The notes under the pieces are model-generated. The model ran no database searches. It saw only the letters and a program-made list of their open reading frames with translations, and was not told the origin of the DNA. A program made the translations under genes and the position numbers. From CALVUJ01 sp045128835 (GTDB lineage: Bacteria; Bacillota_I; Bacilli_A; RFN20; DUOF01), in NCBI GenBank assembly GCA_045128835.1, contig JBGVRX010000008.1:1-58530 (forward strand): a DNA stretch of 58,530 bases, written 5' to 3'. Positions 25,631 to 33,977 of this stretch are shown here, piece after piece. How positions within the stretch are numbered: position 1 is the stretch's first letter; the number at the start of each line of letters is the position of its first letter.

Positions 25631-26086
25631 ATGAACAACAAGCAAAGATTTAAGGATATAGTTGAGAAAACAGAAGATGAGAAGGATAAATTAGGTAGAG
25701 CTTTGATTGCTTTTTTTAGTGGTGGAATAGTTGCTTTAATAGGACAAGTTTTTTTTGACATATATAGTAAGTTTTTTTCTATTAATGAAAAAGATGCTTT
25801 ATCGCTTATGCTGGTTACGATAATTTTTATTACAGCAATTTTAACTGGATTTGGTTTGTTTGATAAGATTTCTCAAAAGACAGGAGCAGGGACTTTTATT
25901 CCTATTTCTGGTTTTTCTAATGCCTTAGCATCTAGTGCATTAGAGAGTAAAAGCGAAGGATTAATATACGGTATAGGTTCTAATATGTTTAAATTAGCTG
26001 GAAGTGTTATTACTTACGGAATTGTTAGTGCATATATTTTGGGTATTTTAAGATATGTTGTTTTGATTATAGGGGGTACTTTATAA
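25631..26086 (+). CDS. spoVAC: Stage V sporulation protein AC
   Basis: A 151-residue inner spore-membrane protein of the SpoVA channel that moves dipicolinic acid into the forespore and releases it in germination. There are several membrane segments, with AFFSGGIVALIGQVFFDIYS, TGFGLFDKISQKTGAGTFIP and GFSNALASSALESKSEG as family motifs. The ATG is preceded by GGAG located in a 9-bp inverted repeat. It is the first gene of a tightly packed operon with spoVAD, spoVAE and a GerA-type gene. Confidence 0.93.
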   Translation: MNNKQRFKDIVEKTEDEKDKLGRALIAFFSGGIVALIGQVFFDIYSKFFSINEKDALSLMLVTIIFITAILTGFGLFDKISQKTGAGTFIPISGFSNALASSALESKSEGLIYGIGSNMFKLAGSVITYGIVSAYILGILRYVVLIIGGTL

Positions 26087-27078
26087 TGTCAAACTCTATA
26101 ATTTTTAATAATGTTTATGTAATAGGCAGCTCAACGGTTGCAGGATTAATAGAAAAGCAAGGTCCACTAGGCGTGTATTTTGATATTACTTATGATGATT
26201 TATATTGTGGTTGTAAGACTTTTGAACAAGCAGAACAAAAGATGTTAAAAGAAGCAATAGAAGTGGTTTTTAGAAAGACAAAAGTGAGAGATAAAGATAT
26301 AGATATAATGTTTGGAGGGGATTTATTAAATCAAATAACTTCTTCAACTTATGTATCTAGAGATTACTGTATTCCTTTAGTTGGGACTTTTGGTGCATGT
26401 TCATCATCTATGTTAACGCTTGCTTTGGCATCTAGTTATGTAGAAGCCGGATTTGCAAAGAAGGCGATGGCTTTTACTTCTTCTCATAACGCAACTGCAG
26501 AAAGGCAGTTTCGCTATCCTTTAGAGTATGGCATTCAAAAGCCAGAAACTACAACTTATACTGCGACAGGAGCAGGCGCGATTATTGTAGGGAAAGATAA
26601 AAGTGATATTAAGGTTACTAGTGCGACCATTGGGGAAGTTACTGATTACGAATTTAATGATCCTAATAATATGGGCGTTGCAATGGCTCCAGCCGCCTAT
26701 AAAACATTAAAGCAGCATTTTAAAGACTTAAATAGGGAGCCAAATTACTATGATTTGATATTAACTGGTGATTTATCTGCTTATGGGAAAAGAATAATAT
26801 TGGAACTATTTAAGAAAGAGAATATAGAACTTTCTAATTATAATGACTGTGGATTATTACTTTATGATAGAGAAAAACAAAATGTTTTTGCAGGTGGCAG
26901 TGGTTGTGCTTGTTGTGCATTAACAACTTATGGATATATTTTGGATAAGATGCGAAAAAAGGAATTAAAAAAAGTTTTAATTGTAGCTACAGGGGCGTTA
27001 TTGTCACCGACAATGATTCAACAAAAGGAAAGTATTCCTTGTATCGCTCATGCGATTAGTTTGGAGGTTTCTGAATAA
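26086..27078 (+). CDS. spoVAD: Stage V sporulation protein AD
   Basis: A 330-residue soluble, thiolase-fold protein of the SpoVA complex that binds dipicolinic acid. Motifs: VYVIGSSTVAGLIEKQGPLG, FGGDLLNQITSS, GTFGACSSSMLTLALAS and HNATAERQFRYPLEYGIQ, with GSGCACC near the end. Its ATG overlaps the last base of spoVAC, and its own end overlaps spoVAE by one base. Confidence 0.95.
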   Translation: MSNSIIFNNVYVIGSSTVAGLIEKQGPLGVYFDITYDDLYCGCKTFEQAEQKMLKEAIEVVFRKTKVRDKDIDIMFGGDLLNQITSSTYVSRDYCIPLVGTFGACSSSMLTLALASSYVEAGFAKKAMAFTSSHNATAERQFRYPLEYGIQKPETTTYTATGAGAIIVGKDKSDIKVTSATIGEVTDYEFNDPNNMGVAMAPAAYKTLKQHFKDLNREPNYYDLILTGDLSAYGKRIILELFKKENIELSNYNDCGLLLYDREKQNVFAGGSGCACCALTTYGYILDKMRKKELKKVLIVATGALLSPTMIQQKESIPCIAHAISLEVSE

Positions 27079-27431
27079 TGAGTTACTTGTTATCTTTTAT
27101 TGTTTGTGGCTCTGTTTGTGCGATTGGACAAATTATTTATGACAATACTAAATTTACCCCAGGGCACATTACTAGTTTGTTTGTTGTTATAGGTTCTTTT
27201 TTAGATGTTTTTGGAATATATGACATGTTACTTAAAATATCTAAAGTTGGTGCAAGTCTGCCTATTACTAGTTTTGGTCATTCATTAATGCATGCTGCTA
27301 ATGAGGCGATGCTTGAGGGGAAAGGAATTTTAGGTGTAGCTTCTGGACTGTTTGATATGACATCTACTGGGATTACCAGTGCTATTCTTTTTGCCTTTTT
27401 AGTAGCAATATTTTTTAAACCTAAATCATGA
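27078..27431 (+). CDS. spoVAE: Stage V sporulation protein AE
   Basis: A 117-residue membrane protein of the SpoVA channel (SpoVAEb type), homologous to SpoVAC. It contains FIVCGSVCAIGQIIYDNTK, GAGxx-type KVGASLPITSFGHSLMHAA, and a C-terminal membrane segment. It ends in TGA (27429-27431), showing that TGA is a stop codon in this genome. It overlaps the next gene by four bases (ATGA). Confidence 0.92.
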   Translation: MSYLLSFIVCGSVCAIGQIIYDNTKFTPGHITSLFVVIGSFLDVFGIYDMLLKISKVGASLPITSFGHSLMHAANEAMLEGKGILGVASGLFDMTSTGITSAILFAFLVAIFFKPKS

Positions 27432-28774
27432 ATTACTATAATGAATATGATGAAAGACTTGCAAAGTTATTAAATTTAGGCAGTAGTTTTGACGTTGTTA
27501 GAAGAGAAGTTGGGAAAGATGTTAAAGCTATTTTATATTTTTTATCAAGTTTAGCAGATGGGGAACGTGTTAATGAACTAAATGTTTCTTTAATGTTAAG
27601 TGATAGCGAAAAATATATAGATGAGCAAATAAGTAGCGGCTCTATAGAAGTTCAAAATGATTTATATAAAGCGTTTTTAGCAATATGTAGTGGTATGAGT
27701 GTTCTTCTTGTTAAAGATAAAATGTATGTGATTGAAACAAGAAGTTATCCGAGTCGAAGTATTAATGAACCTGATACAGAGAAAACGATTAGAGGTAGTA
27801 AAGATGGATTTAATGAAAATATAATCATTAATGTAGGTCTTATTAGAAGAAGAATTAGAAGCGAAAATTTCAAGTGTGAGATATTTAAGGTTGGAGATAA
27901 TTCTAATACAGATGTAGTGGTTGCATATATGGATAATAAGGTTAATAAAAAGACTTTAAAAGAACTTATAGAAAAAATTAAAACTACTAAAATAGATGGT
28001 TTAGTTATGTCTGATAGAGCATTAGAAGAAAAAATATTTAAGCAAAACTTTAATCCGTTTCCTCTTGTTAGATATAGTGAAAGACCAGATGTAGTAGCGG
28101 CGCATTTGCTTAAAGGTCATATTGCAATTGTTGTTGATACCTCATCAAGTGTTATTATTACTCCTACTACAATATTTGAGCACACAAAACATATAGAAGA
28201 GTATAGGCAGGTGCCATGTGTTGGTACGTTTATAAGGCTTCTTAGATATTTTGCTATATTAATCTCTGTCTTTTTAGTTCCCTTATGGATGCTTACATTA
28301 AATAATGATAGTTTTACAAGTAATATTTTTGTTAAATTAAGTAGTGAATCTCCTATACCAGTGTTAGTGCAAATTATTGTTGTTGAATTAGTAATAGAGT
28401 TACTTAGAATTGCTACTATTCATACCCCTAATCATTTATCGAGTGCTATGGGACTTATTGCTACTTTGATATTAGGGCAAATGGCTGTTGATATAGGTCT
28501 ATTCCAATCTGAGATATTATTGTTTTGTTCAATATCTTCAATCGGGGGTTTCGCAACGCCTTCATATGAATTGTCACTAGCTAATAAGATTATTAAATTG
28601 TTATTGATTTTGGTTGTTGGATTATTTGGATCAATAGGTTTTTTAATAGGATTTACGATACTTGTTTTAATGCTGGGGGCAATAAAAATATATGGAATGC
28701 CTTATTTATATCCTTTATTGCCATTTGATTGTAAAGAATTTTTAAAAGTTTTATTTAGACCGAGTGTGAATTAA
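27428..28774 (+). CDS. spoVAF: SpoVAF / GerA-family spore protein
   Basis: A 448-residue GerA-family protein. An N-terminal soluble region (about 240 residues, NVGLIRRRIRSENF, VAYMDNKVN, RPDVVAAHLLKGHIAIVVDTS) precedes a C-terminal region with about five membrane segments (RLLRYFAILISVFLVPLW, HTPNHLSSAMGLIATLILGQ, GGFATPSYELSLANK). Position after spoVAE favours SpoVAF over a germinant-receptor A subunit; no gerB or gerC gene follows. It is slightly shorter than Bacillus SpoVAF. A strong terminator follows. Confidence 0.85.
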   Translation: MNYYNEYDERLAKLLNLGSSFDVVRREVGKDVKAILYFLSSLADGERVNELNVSLMLSDSEKYIDEQISSGSIEVQNDLYKAFLAICSGMSVLLVKDKMYVIETRSYPSRSINEPDTEKTIRGSKDGFNENIIINVGLIRRRIRSENFKCEIFKVGDNSNTDVVVAYMDNKVNKKTLKELIEKIKTTKIDGLVMSDRALEEKIFKQNFNPFPLVRYSERPDVVAAHLLKGHIAIVVDTSSSVIITPTTIFEHTKHIEEYRQVPCVGTFIRLLRYFAILISVFLVPLWMLTLNNDSFTSNIFVKLSSESPIPVLVQIIVVELVIELLRIATIHTPNHLSSAMGLIATLILGQMAVDIGLFQSEILLFCSISSIGGFATPSYELSLANKIIKLLLILVVGLFGSIGFLIGFTILVLMLGAIKIYGMPYLYPLLPFDCKEFLKVLFRPSVN

Positions 28775-28804
28775 AAAAATATGTGATTTTTGTCACATAT
28801 TTTT
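28775..28804. terminator. Bidirectional terminator between spoVAF and rarA
   Basis: A perfect 12-bp stem AAAAATATGTGA (28775-28786) / TCACATATTTTT (28793-28804) with A/T runs on both sides, serving both convergent genes. Confidence 0.85.
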
Positions 28805-30062
28805 ATTTGTTTATTTCTTCTAAATTGTACGTTCTTTCTATTTTAGAAATTTTCAAATAGTTGTCTACAAGGGCTTTTTCGTAGTTACCGTTTGTAGCGT
28901 ATTCATATAATTTTTCTTTTCTAAGTTGATAAGGCATATAGGCTATTTTTATCCAAGCATCACTTTTGTCGTATGGATATTTTTGACTATCTTTTAAGTT
29001 TGCAGGTGTTAGATGCAAGTAGTCAGGCATATCAATAGGTTTTTGTCTGTAAAGTTCAACGGCTTTGTTTATTGATAAGTAAGCGCTTTTTGATTTAGGA
29101 GAAAGTGCTAAGTCGATTACTGCAAAAGATAATGGAATTATAGCTTCAGGGAATCCAACCTTTTTAGCGGTTTCGATAGCATTAAATGTTCTATCTACTG
29201 CGCTAGGATTTCCTAAACCTATATCTTCATAGGCAATGACTAATAATCTTCTCTCAATTGAGATAAGATCTTCTGCTTCACAAAGTCTAGCTAAGTAGTA
29301 CAAAGCTGCATCAACATCACTACCTCTTATTGATTTTTGAAGGGCACTTAATGAGTTGTAGTAGCCATCTTCATTTTTATCAAACATATAATTTGGAACT
29401 CTTACGTTTCTTTTTAAATCATCTATTGTTATTTTGTTGTTAGAACATGTTATTGCAAGAACCTCAAGATTATTTAAGGCAAATCTAACATCGCCATTAC
29501 TTTTGGTAGCTAATATTTGTAATACTTCTTCTTCGCATTCGTAAGCATTGTTTAGCCCCTTTTCACTAACTAAAGCATTTTTCAAAATTTTTACAATTGC
29601 TTCTTTTGTTAATGGCTTGATTTCTAATATATGACATCTTGATCGTATAGCTGGATTAATTGAATGATATGGATTAGCGGTTGTTGCCCCGATTAACGTT
29701 ATAATTCCGCTTTCTATATAAGATAAGAGATAGTCTTGCTTATCTTTGTTAAGGCGGTGCACTTCATCAATTATAACAATCAAATGGCCATACATTTTTG
29801 CTTCTTCAATTACTGTTTCCATATCTTTTTTATTAGATGTTGTGGCATTTAGAAAACGATAATGAATGTTCAAACTATTGGCAATTATCGTTGCTAAAGT
29901 TGTTTTACCACATCCAGGGGTTCCATAAAAAATCATTGAAAAAACGGTTTTGTTATCAATGCATTTTTTTATAAATCCGTGTTCATCTGTTAAATGTTCT
30001 TGTCCATGTACTTCTTCTAATTTAGAAGGGCGCAAACGGAACGCTAAAGGTTCTTTATTCAT
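28803..30062 (-). CDS. rarA: Replication-associated recombination protein A (AAA+ ATPase)
   Basis: A 419-residue AAA+ protein related to clamp loaders and RuvB that acts at stalled replication forks. It begins MNKEPLAFRLRPSKLEEVHG and has Walker A FYGTPGCGKTTLA, Walker B VIIDEVHRLNKDKQD, sensor 1 IGATTANPYHSINPA and SRC arginine finger, then the family C-terminus (GSDVDAALYYLARLCEAED, LVIAYEDIGLGNPSA). ATG 30062 is preferred over a TTG five codons upstream. Confidence 0.92.
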   Translation of the reverse strand: MNKEPLAFRLRPSKLEEVHGQEHLTDEHGFIKKCIDNKTVFSMIFYGTPGCGKTTLATIIANSLNIHYRFLNATTSNKKDMETVIEEAKMYGHLIVIIDEVHRLNKDKQDYLLSYIESGIITLIGATTANPYHSINPAIRSRCHILEIKPLTKEAIVKILKNALVSEKGLNNAYECEEEVLQILATKSNGDVRFALNNLEVLAITCSNNKITIDDLKRNVRVPNYMFDKNEDGYYNSLSALQKSIRGSDVDAALYYLARLCEAEDLISIERRLLVIAYEDIGLGNPSAVDRTFNAIETAKKVGFPEAIIPLSFAVIDLALSPKSKSAYLSINKAVELYRQKPIDMPDYLHLTPANLKDSQKYPYDKSDAWIKIAYMPYQLRKEKLYEYATNGNYEKALVDNYLKISKIERTYNLEEINK

Positions 30063-30169
30063 GTCTCTCACTTCCAATCATGTCTTATTATAATGGTTAA
30101 TTCTAATTTAGTCATTTATTTATTGAAAATAATTTTGTGTATAGGTAAACTAATTTTGAGGTGTTTATA

Positions 30170-30607
30170 GTGAAAATTGTATTACAAGTTGTAGAAGAAG
30201 CAAGTGTTGAAGTTGATAAAAAAGTTATTGGTGAAATAGGTAAAGGTTATTTGATTTTAGTTGGAGTTTTTGAAACTGATGAAGAAGAAAATGCTTTGAA
30301 ATTAGCCGATAAAGTTTCTAAATTAAGGGTTTTCCCGGATGAAAATGGTAAAACGAATTTGTCGTTAAAAGATGTTGGAGGTAAGATTTTATCGGTATCT
30401 CAATTTACTTTGTGTGCGGATTTAAATGGCTGCAATAGACCTAGTTTTTCTTTGGCTGCAAAAAGAGATAAAGCTATAAGATTATATGAATTATTTAATA
30501 AGCAATTAGAAAATAATGGGTTTGAGGTTCAAACAGGTGAGTTTGGAGCAGATATGAAGGTTAATTTGGTTAATGATGGACCATTTACAATATTGTTGGA
30601 AAACTAG
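30170..30607 (+). CDS. dtd: D-aminoacyl-tRNA deacylase
   Basis: A 145-residue enzyme that removes D-amino acids (and mischarged glycine) from tRNAs. Family features: KIVLQVVEEASVEVDKKVIG at the start, the SQFTLCADLNGCNRPSFSLA active-site segment, and NDGPFT near the C-terminus (the Gly-Pro cis motif). The start is GTG 30170 behind GAGGTG; the GTG three codons earlier is inside the ribosome-binding site. It is divergent from rarA. Confidence 0.93.
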   Translation: MKIVLQVVEEASVEVDKKVIGEIGKGYLILVGVFETDEEENALKLADKVSKLRVFPDENGKTNLSLKDVGGKILSVSQFTLCADLNGCNRPSFSLAAKRDKAIRLYELFNKQLENNGFEVQTGEFGADMKVNLVNDGPFTILLEN

Positions 30608-30625
30608 GCGAGCTTTAATTAATTG

Positions 30626-30653
30626 TTGAATTTTGGCGATAACATGCTATAAT
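30626..30653 (+). promoter_or_regulatory. Strong vegetative promoter of the 30687-32501 unit
   Basis: -35 TTGAAT (30626-30631), 16-base spacer, -10 TATAAT (30648-30653) with an upstream TG (extended -10). It lies just ahead of the membrane/coiled-coil gene pair. Confidence 0.7.
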
Positions 30654-30686
30654 TATTGTATATAACAAAGAAAAGGGGTAATTACG

Positions 30687-31064
30687 ATGGCTAAAAAGGA
30701 AAAAAATACAAAGAGTAAAAAAACGTTATTAACAATTGGATTGATTTTGTTATTTGCAGCATTATTTGTTGGTGTTGGATTCTTCTTAACAGGATCAATA
30801 GTATTCGCAAGAAATGCAATTGCGTTATTATTGTTAGGAGGAGCTGGTGTTGGTATTGCAACTCCTGTTGTTAAAGGAATTAATTCTTTAATTAATAAAG
30901 AAAAAACAAATGATAAAACACAAACTAGAACTAGATCTAAAGATAGAACACAAGAGCAAACTTTAGAACAAATTCCTGAAGAGGAAGAAGAGTATGAAGA
31001 AGAGGAAACAATGGAAGTTGCTCCAACAACAAGAACTAGTAGTACTCAAACTAAGAAAAGATAG
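30687..31064 (+). CDS. Small two-TM protein with charged C-terminal tail
   Basis: A 125-residue protein with a basic start (AKKEKNTKSKKT), two membrane segments (about residues 15-35 and 40-60) and a cytosolic tail that is first basic (TRTRSKDRTQ) then very acidic (EEEEEYEEEE). GGGG precedes the ATG. It is followed after 9 bases by a coiled-coil membrane protein on the same strand, so the two form an operon. No family recognised; the tail may be a binding platform, which is inference. Confidence 0.55.
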   Translation: MAKKEKNTKSKKTLLTIGLILLFAALFVGVGFFLTGSIVFARNAIALLLLGGAGVGIATPVVKGINSLINKEKTNDKTQTRTRSKDRTQEQTLEQIPEEEEEYEEEETMEVAPTTRTSSTQTKKR

Positions 31065-31073
31065 GTGATTTAA

Positions 31074-32501
31074 ATGTTTACATCTATTTTAATAGCCACT
31101 GGTGGTGCTTTTGTAGCTACTGTTGCAGTAGGTACAGTTTCTGCTGTTATTACAAAAATAAGAAATAATAGAAAGAGCAAAACTACTACGCAACCTAAAC
31201 CACAACCAAAACCAAAGCCAAAAGAGCGCACAAATGTTCTTGATAAAGCGCAAACTTTAGAAAAATTACAAGAAAAAATTGATGCAGTTAAACTTGATAA
31301 CGAAAGAATCGATGATTTGATTGCACAAAAGTTAAATTCTCTTAAATTGAGCCCTAACACTAAAGAGCATAAAGCTGTTTTAGCAAAGGCAATGAAAGCA
31401 AGATGGACAGAAACTTCTCAAAAATATATTGAACAAGTTCAAAAAACAATGGCAAACTTGAAAGATAACGATAATTTTGAAGCTATTTTAGCAAAAGTTC
31501 CAACTTTAGCAAGTGCTGAAACTTTCATTGAAAAGTGTGAAGCAACACTTATACCTAGTGTTTCAGAAAAATATGCTTATTATGTTGAAGAAAAAGCTAA
31601 ATTAGATTTAAGCGCGTTAGATGTTAAGGATCCTAAGAATAGAACAGCTAAAGTGTATGCTACTAAAGATGTAGTTGATGCTTTGTTTGCTAAAATTGAA
31701 AGTATGATAGTTAATGGAACAAAACCTGCAGATTTCAAAGCAAGTGCTAATGCAGACTTTAAAACTATAACTAGTGAAATTGAAACAGTTAAGTCATTTG
31801 CTGTAATCAAAAAGAATCTTCAAGATGCAATTGAATCAACAAAGGCATTAGAAAAGAATAAAGCAAGTAAAGCAGATGTAGATGCTGCTATAAAAACTCT
31901 TGCTAAGCAAATTGCTGATAATAAGGCTCAAATAGAATTAATCGATTTGAAACCTTTAAGTGAAGCGATAAAAGGATTAGAAGAAAAGTTTGGCAAAACA
32001 GATGAAGAGTTAAATAAAAAATTAACTGCCTTCGAACAAAAAGTAGAAAAGATGATTGAAGCTAAAATACAAGAAGCAGTAAAAGGTAAAGTTGATGCTA
32101 AAGATTTTGCTAAATACAAAGAAGATGTTAAACTTATTTTAGCTGAGTATGAAAAGAAATTAACTTCAACAGATTTAACTAAATTAGAGTTAAAGATTGA
32201 AGAATTAACTAAAGCGTATGAAAATGTATACGGTGAAATATCAGTTACAGTAAAAAAAGAAGTTGAAGCAATGAAAACTTCAATAAATAAAGGTATTGCT
32301 ATTAGAATTGGTAATGCTTTGAAGAAAAAGTTGGCTGACTTCGATGAAAAACATAAAACAGAAATTATAAATATAGCTATCGTTGAATTTAAAAATATTG
32401 CAGTTTCTACAGTTGGTAGTGCAATGACAGATGATGAAGTTGTTGATAAAGTTGTAGAAGCTATTAATGATAAATATCGTTTGAGTAAGAAAACGAAATA
32501 A
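31074..32501 (+). CDS. Membrane-anchored long coiled-coil protein, unknown
   Basis: A 475-residue protein. One N-terminal membrane segment (about residues 3-25) is followed by a Pro/Lys-rich spacer with alternating QPKPKPK, then about 400 residues of helical, coiled-coil-like sequence (LEEKFGKTDEELNKKLTAFE, about residues 255-400). The GGTG site is close to the ATG. Its layout recalls membrane tethers or septum/chromosome-organising proteins, but no family is recognised. A terminator follows. Confidence 0.6.
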   Translation: MFTSILIATGGAFVATVAVGTVSAVITKIRNNRKSKTTTQPKPQPKPKPKERTNVLDKAQTLEKLQEKIDAVKLDNERIDDLIAQKLNSLKLSPNTKEHKAVLAKAMKARWTETSQKYIEQVQKTMANLKDNDNFEAILAKVPTLASAETFIEKCEATLIPSVSEKYAYYVEEKAKLDLSALDVKDPKNRTAKVYATKDVVDALFAKIESMIVNGTKPADFKASANADFKTITSEIETVKSFAVIKKNLQDAIESTKALEKNKASKADVDAAIKTLAKQIADNKAQIELIDLKPLSEAIKGLEEKFGKTDEELNKKLTAFEQKVEKMIEAKIQEAVKGKVDAKDFAKYKEDVKLILAEYEKKLTSTDLTKLELKIEELTKAYENVYGEISVTVKKEVEAMKTSINKGIAIRIGNALKKKLADFDEKHKTEIINIAIVEFKNIAVSTVGSAMTDDEVVDKVVEAINDKYRLSKKTK

Positions 32502-32502
32502 G

Positions 32503-32526
32503 GAGAACCTCGGTTCTCTTTTTATT
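32503..32526 (+). terminator. Rho-independent terminator
   Basis: GAGAACC (32503-32509) with GGTTCTC (32512-32518); folding gives a CTCG-type tight loop. A T-run follows. It ends the 30687-32501 unit. Confidence 0.8.
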
Positions 32527-32551
32527 TTATCTACTTGAAAATGAATATTAG

Positions 32552-32579
32552 TTGAAAAAAAACGTGTAAATGATATAAT
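32552..32579 (+). promoter_or_regulatory. Promoter of the 32622-33909 unit
   Basis: -35 TTGAAA (32552-32557), 16-base spacer, -10 TATAAT (32574-32579). Confidence 0.65.
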
Positions 32580-32621
32580 TTAATTATACATAATATTTGT
32601 ATTAAAAAGGGTGTGAACTTT

Positions 32622-33563
32622 ATGTGGTTACTAGGTTTATTTGCTTTATTTTTTGGAGGATTAGCTATTTTTGGGACTGTTTTAAATAAAAAAGCAGAAA
32701 AAGAAGCGGAAAAATCCCATGATGGCGATGCTGGCGAAAAAGTAAATGAAGAAAAAAAGGAAAATAAAAAGAAGATGCATAGAGCAAAGAAAGATTTTCT
32801 AAGTGGCAAAAAGTTTAGAGTAATTGGCAAGGATGAGGAAAAATCAAGAAAGAAAAAAGAAGAACAAGCGACAGCGCCTACTGGAGATTTTGGAAATGAT
32901 ATGTTGAATGCTGCAATAGAGAGTTTTTCGAACCAAAGATCAACTCCAAAAGTAGATGCTCCTACTCCTGTTCCTAAAAAAACTGATTCTGTTTTGAAAA
33001 ATGCTTCGTCTCTTGTAGGAGAAGATGGCTTATTATATTCTTATTGTATGGACAATGCTAGTAAATTATATACTCATAGAATTAAATCTTTGGGTTCTTC
33101 AATAAAATATATAAAAGAGCATCCAGAATTTGCAGAAAAATTAGTGAATAAAGTTAATGCTCTAGAGCCTGAACATTATGAAACTGCTTTAACTACTACT
33201 CTTGAAGAGATTAAGGCGCAACCTAAAAATGAGGAACTTAGAGTTGTTAGAGATACTCTATTAGCTGTTATTTACACTACAGGGGTTAGTACAGAAAGAG
33301 ATAGTTTCTTAAAAAGAGAAAGAGCATTTGATGAAACAAAAGCAGATTTTGTAGATGAAATCAAAGATGAAAGATTAAGAACTAAGTTTCAAGCCCTAGT
33401 TACTACGTCTAAAGGTAAAACTGAAAGTTTAAGTGAACGAGCTCAAGAGGTGGATGGAGAAAGAGTGATAACTCAATCTGTTAGTAAACCTGAAGCCATT
33501 AAGAAAGTGATTGCATTAGCACATGCCGGCAAAAAAGAGGATCGCTCAAGAAAGGCAGCGTAA
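32622..33563 (+). CDS. Membrane-anchored charged protein, unknown
   Basis: A 313-residue protein with one N-terminal membrane segment (MWLLGLFALFFGGLAIFG), then a highly charged, low-complexity linker of about 90 residues (KKMHRAKKDF, KKKEEQ) and a helical domain of about 190 residues (SYCMDNASKLYTHRIKSLG onwards). ATG 32622 is preferred over the GTG within GGGTG three codons upstream. It is followed after 4 bases by another membrane-anchored gene. No family recognised. Confidence 0.55.
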   Translation: MWLLGLFALFFGGLAIFGTVLNKKAEKEAEKSHDGDAGEKVNEEKKENKKKMHRAKKDFLSGKKFRVIGKDEEKSRKKKEEQATAPTGDFGNDMLNAAIESFSNQRSTPKVDAPTPVPKKTDSVLKNASSLVGEDGLLYSYCMDNASKLYTHRIKSLGSSIKYIKEHPEFAEKLVNKVNALEPEHYETALTTTLEEIKAQPKNEELRVVRDTLLAVIYTTGVSTERDSFLKRERAFDETKADFVDEIKDERLRTKFQALVTTSKGKTESLSERAQEVDGERVITQSVSKPEAIKKVIALAHAGKKEDRSRKAA

Positions 33564-33567
33564 TTAA

Positions 33568-33909
33568 ATGGTTACATTACTTATAATATTATTGATTTTG
33601 TCAATCGGTGTAAGCGTAATGCTTGCGATTAGTAACGCTAAACTTAAAGCCAATAGCGCAAAATTGAAAGTTGAGAATGAAAATCTTCAATATGAATTAG
33701 GAAAGTCATTTCTTAATAATGGACAAGATGAATCAGAAGATGAAGGATCATCTTTATCAAAAGACAGGATAGAGTCTATAAAAGAAAAATATTTGCAAAC
33801 AAGCGAAATAAAACCTTTAAAGAAGGCTACTGAAAAAGAAGTAGATGCTTTCTATGAAAGTCAAAAGACGACGAAAAATAAAAGAAGAACTAAGATTATA
33901 GAACAATAA
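33568..33909 (+). CDS. Small membrane-anchored coiled-coil protein, unknown
   Basis: A 113-residue protein with an N-terminal membrane segment (LLIILLILSIGVSVMLAI), a short coiled coil (KANSAKLKVENENLQYEL) and a charged tail. It overlaps nothing but follows the 32622 gene after 4 bases and is closed by a hairpin terminator, so the two form a transcription unit. No family recognised. Confidence 0.5.
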   Translation: MVTLLIILLILSIGVSVMLAISNAKLKANSAKLKVENENLQYELGKSFLNNGQDESEDEGSSLSKDRIESIKEKYLQTSEIKPLKKATEKEVDAFYESQKTTKNKRRTKIIEQ

Positions 33910-33943
33910 AAAACTGCATTTATAAAACTAATGCAGTTTTTAT
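33909..33943 (+). terminator. Rho-independent terminator
   Basis: An 11-bp stem AAAAACTGCAT (33909-33919) / ATGCAGTTTTT (33931-33941) and trailing T-rich sequence. It may also serve the convergent phosphorylase gene. Confidence 0.85.
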
Positions 33944-33977
33944 TTTATAAAATTATTTAAAGTTAACTTATCTTTTA

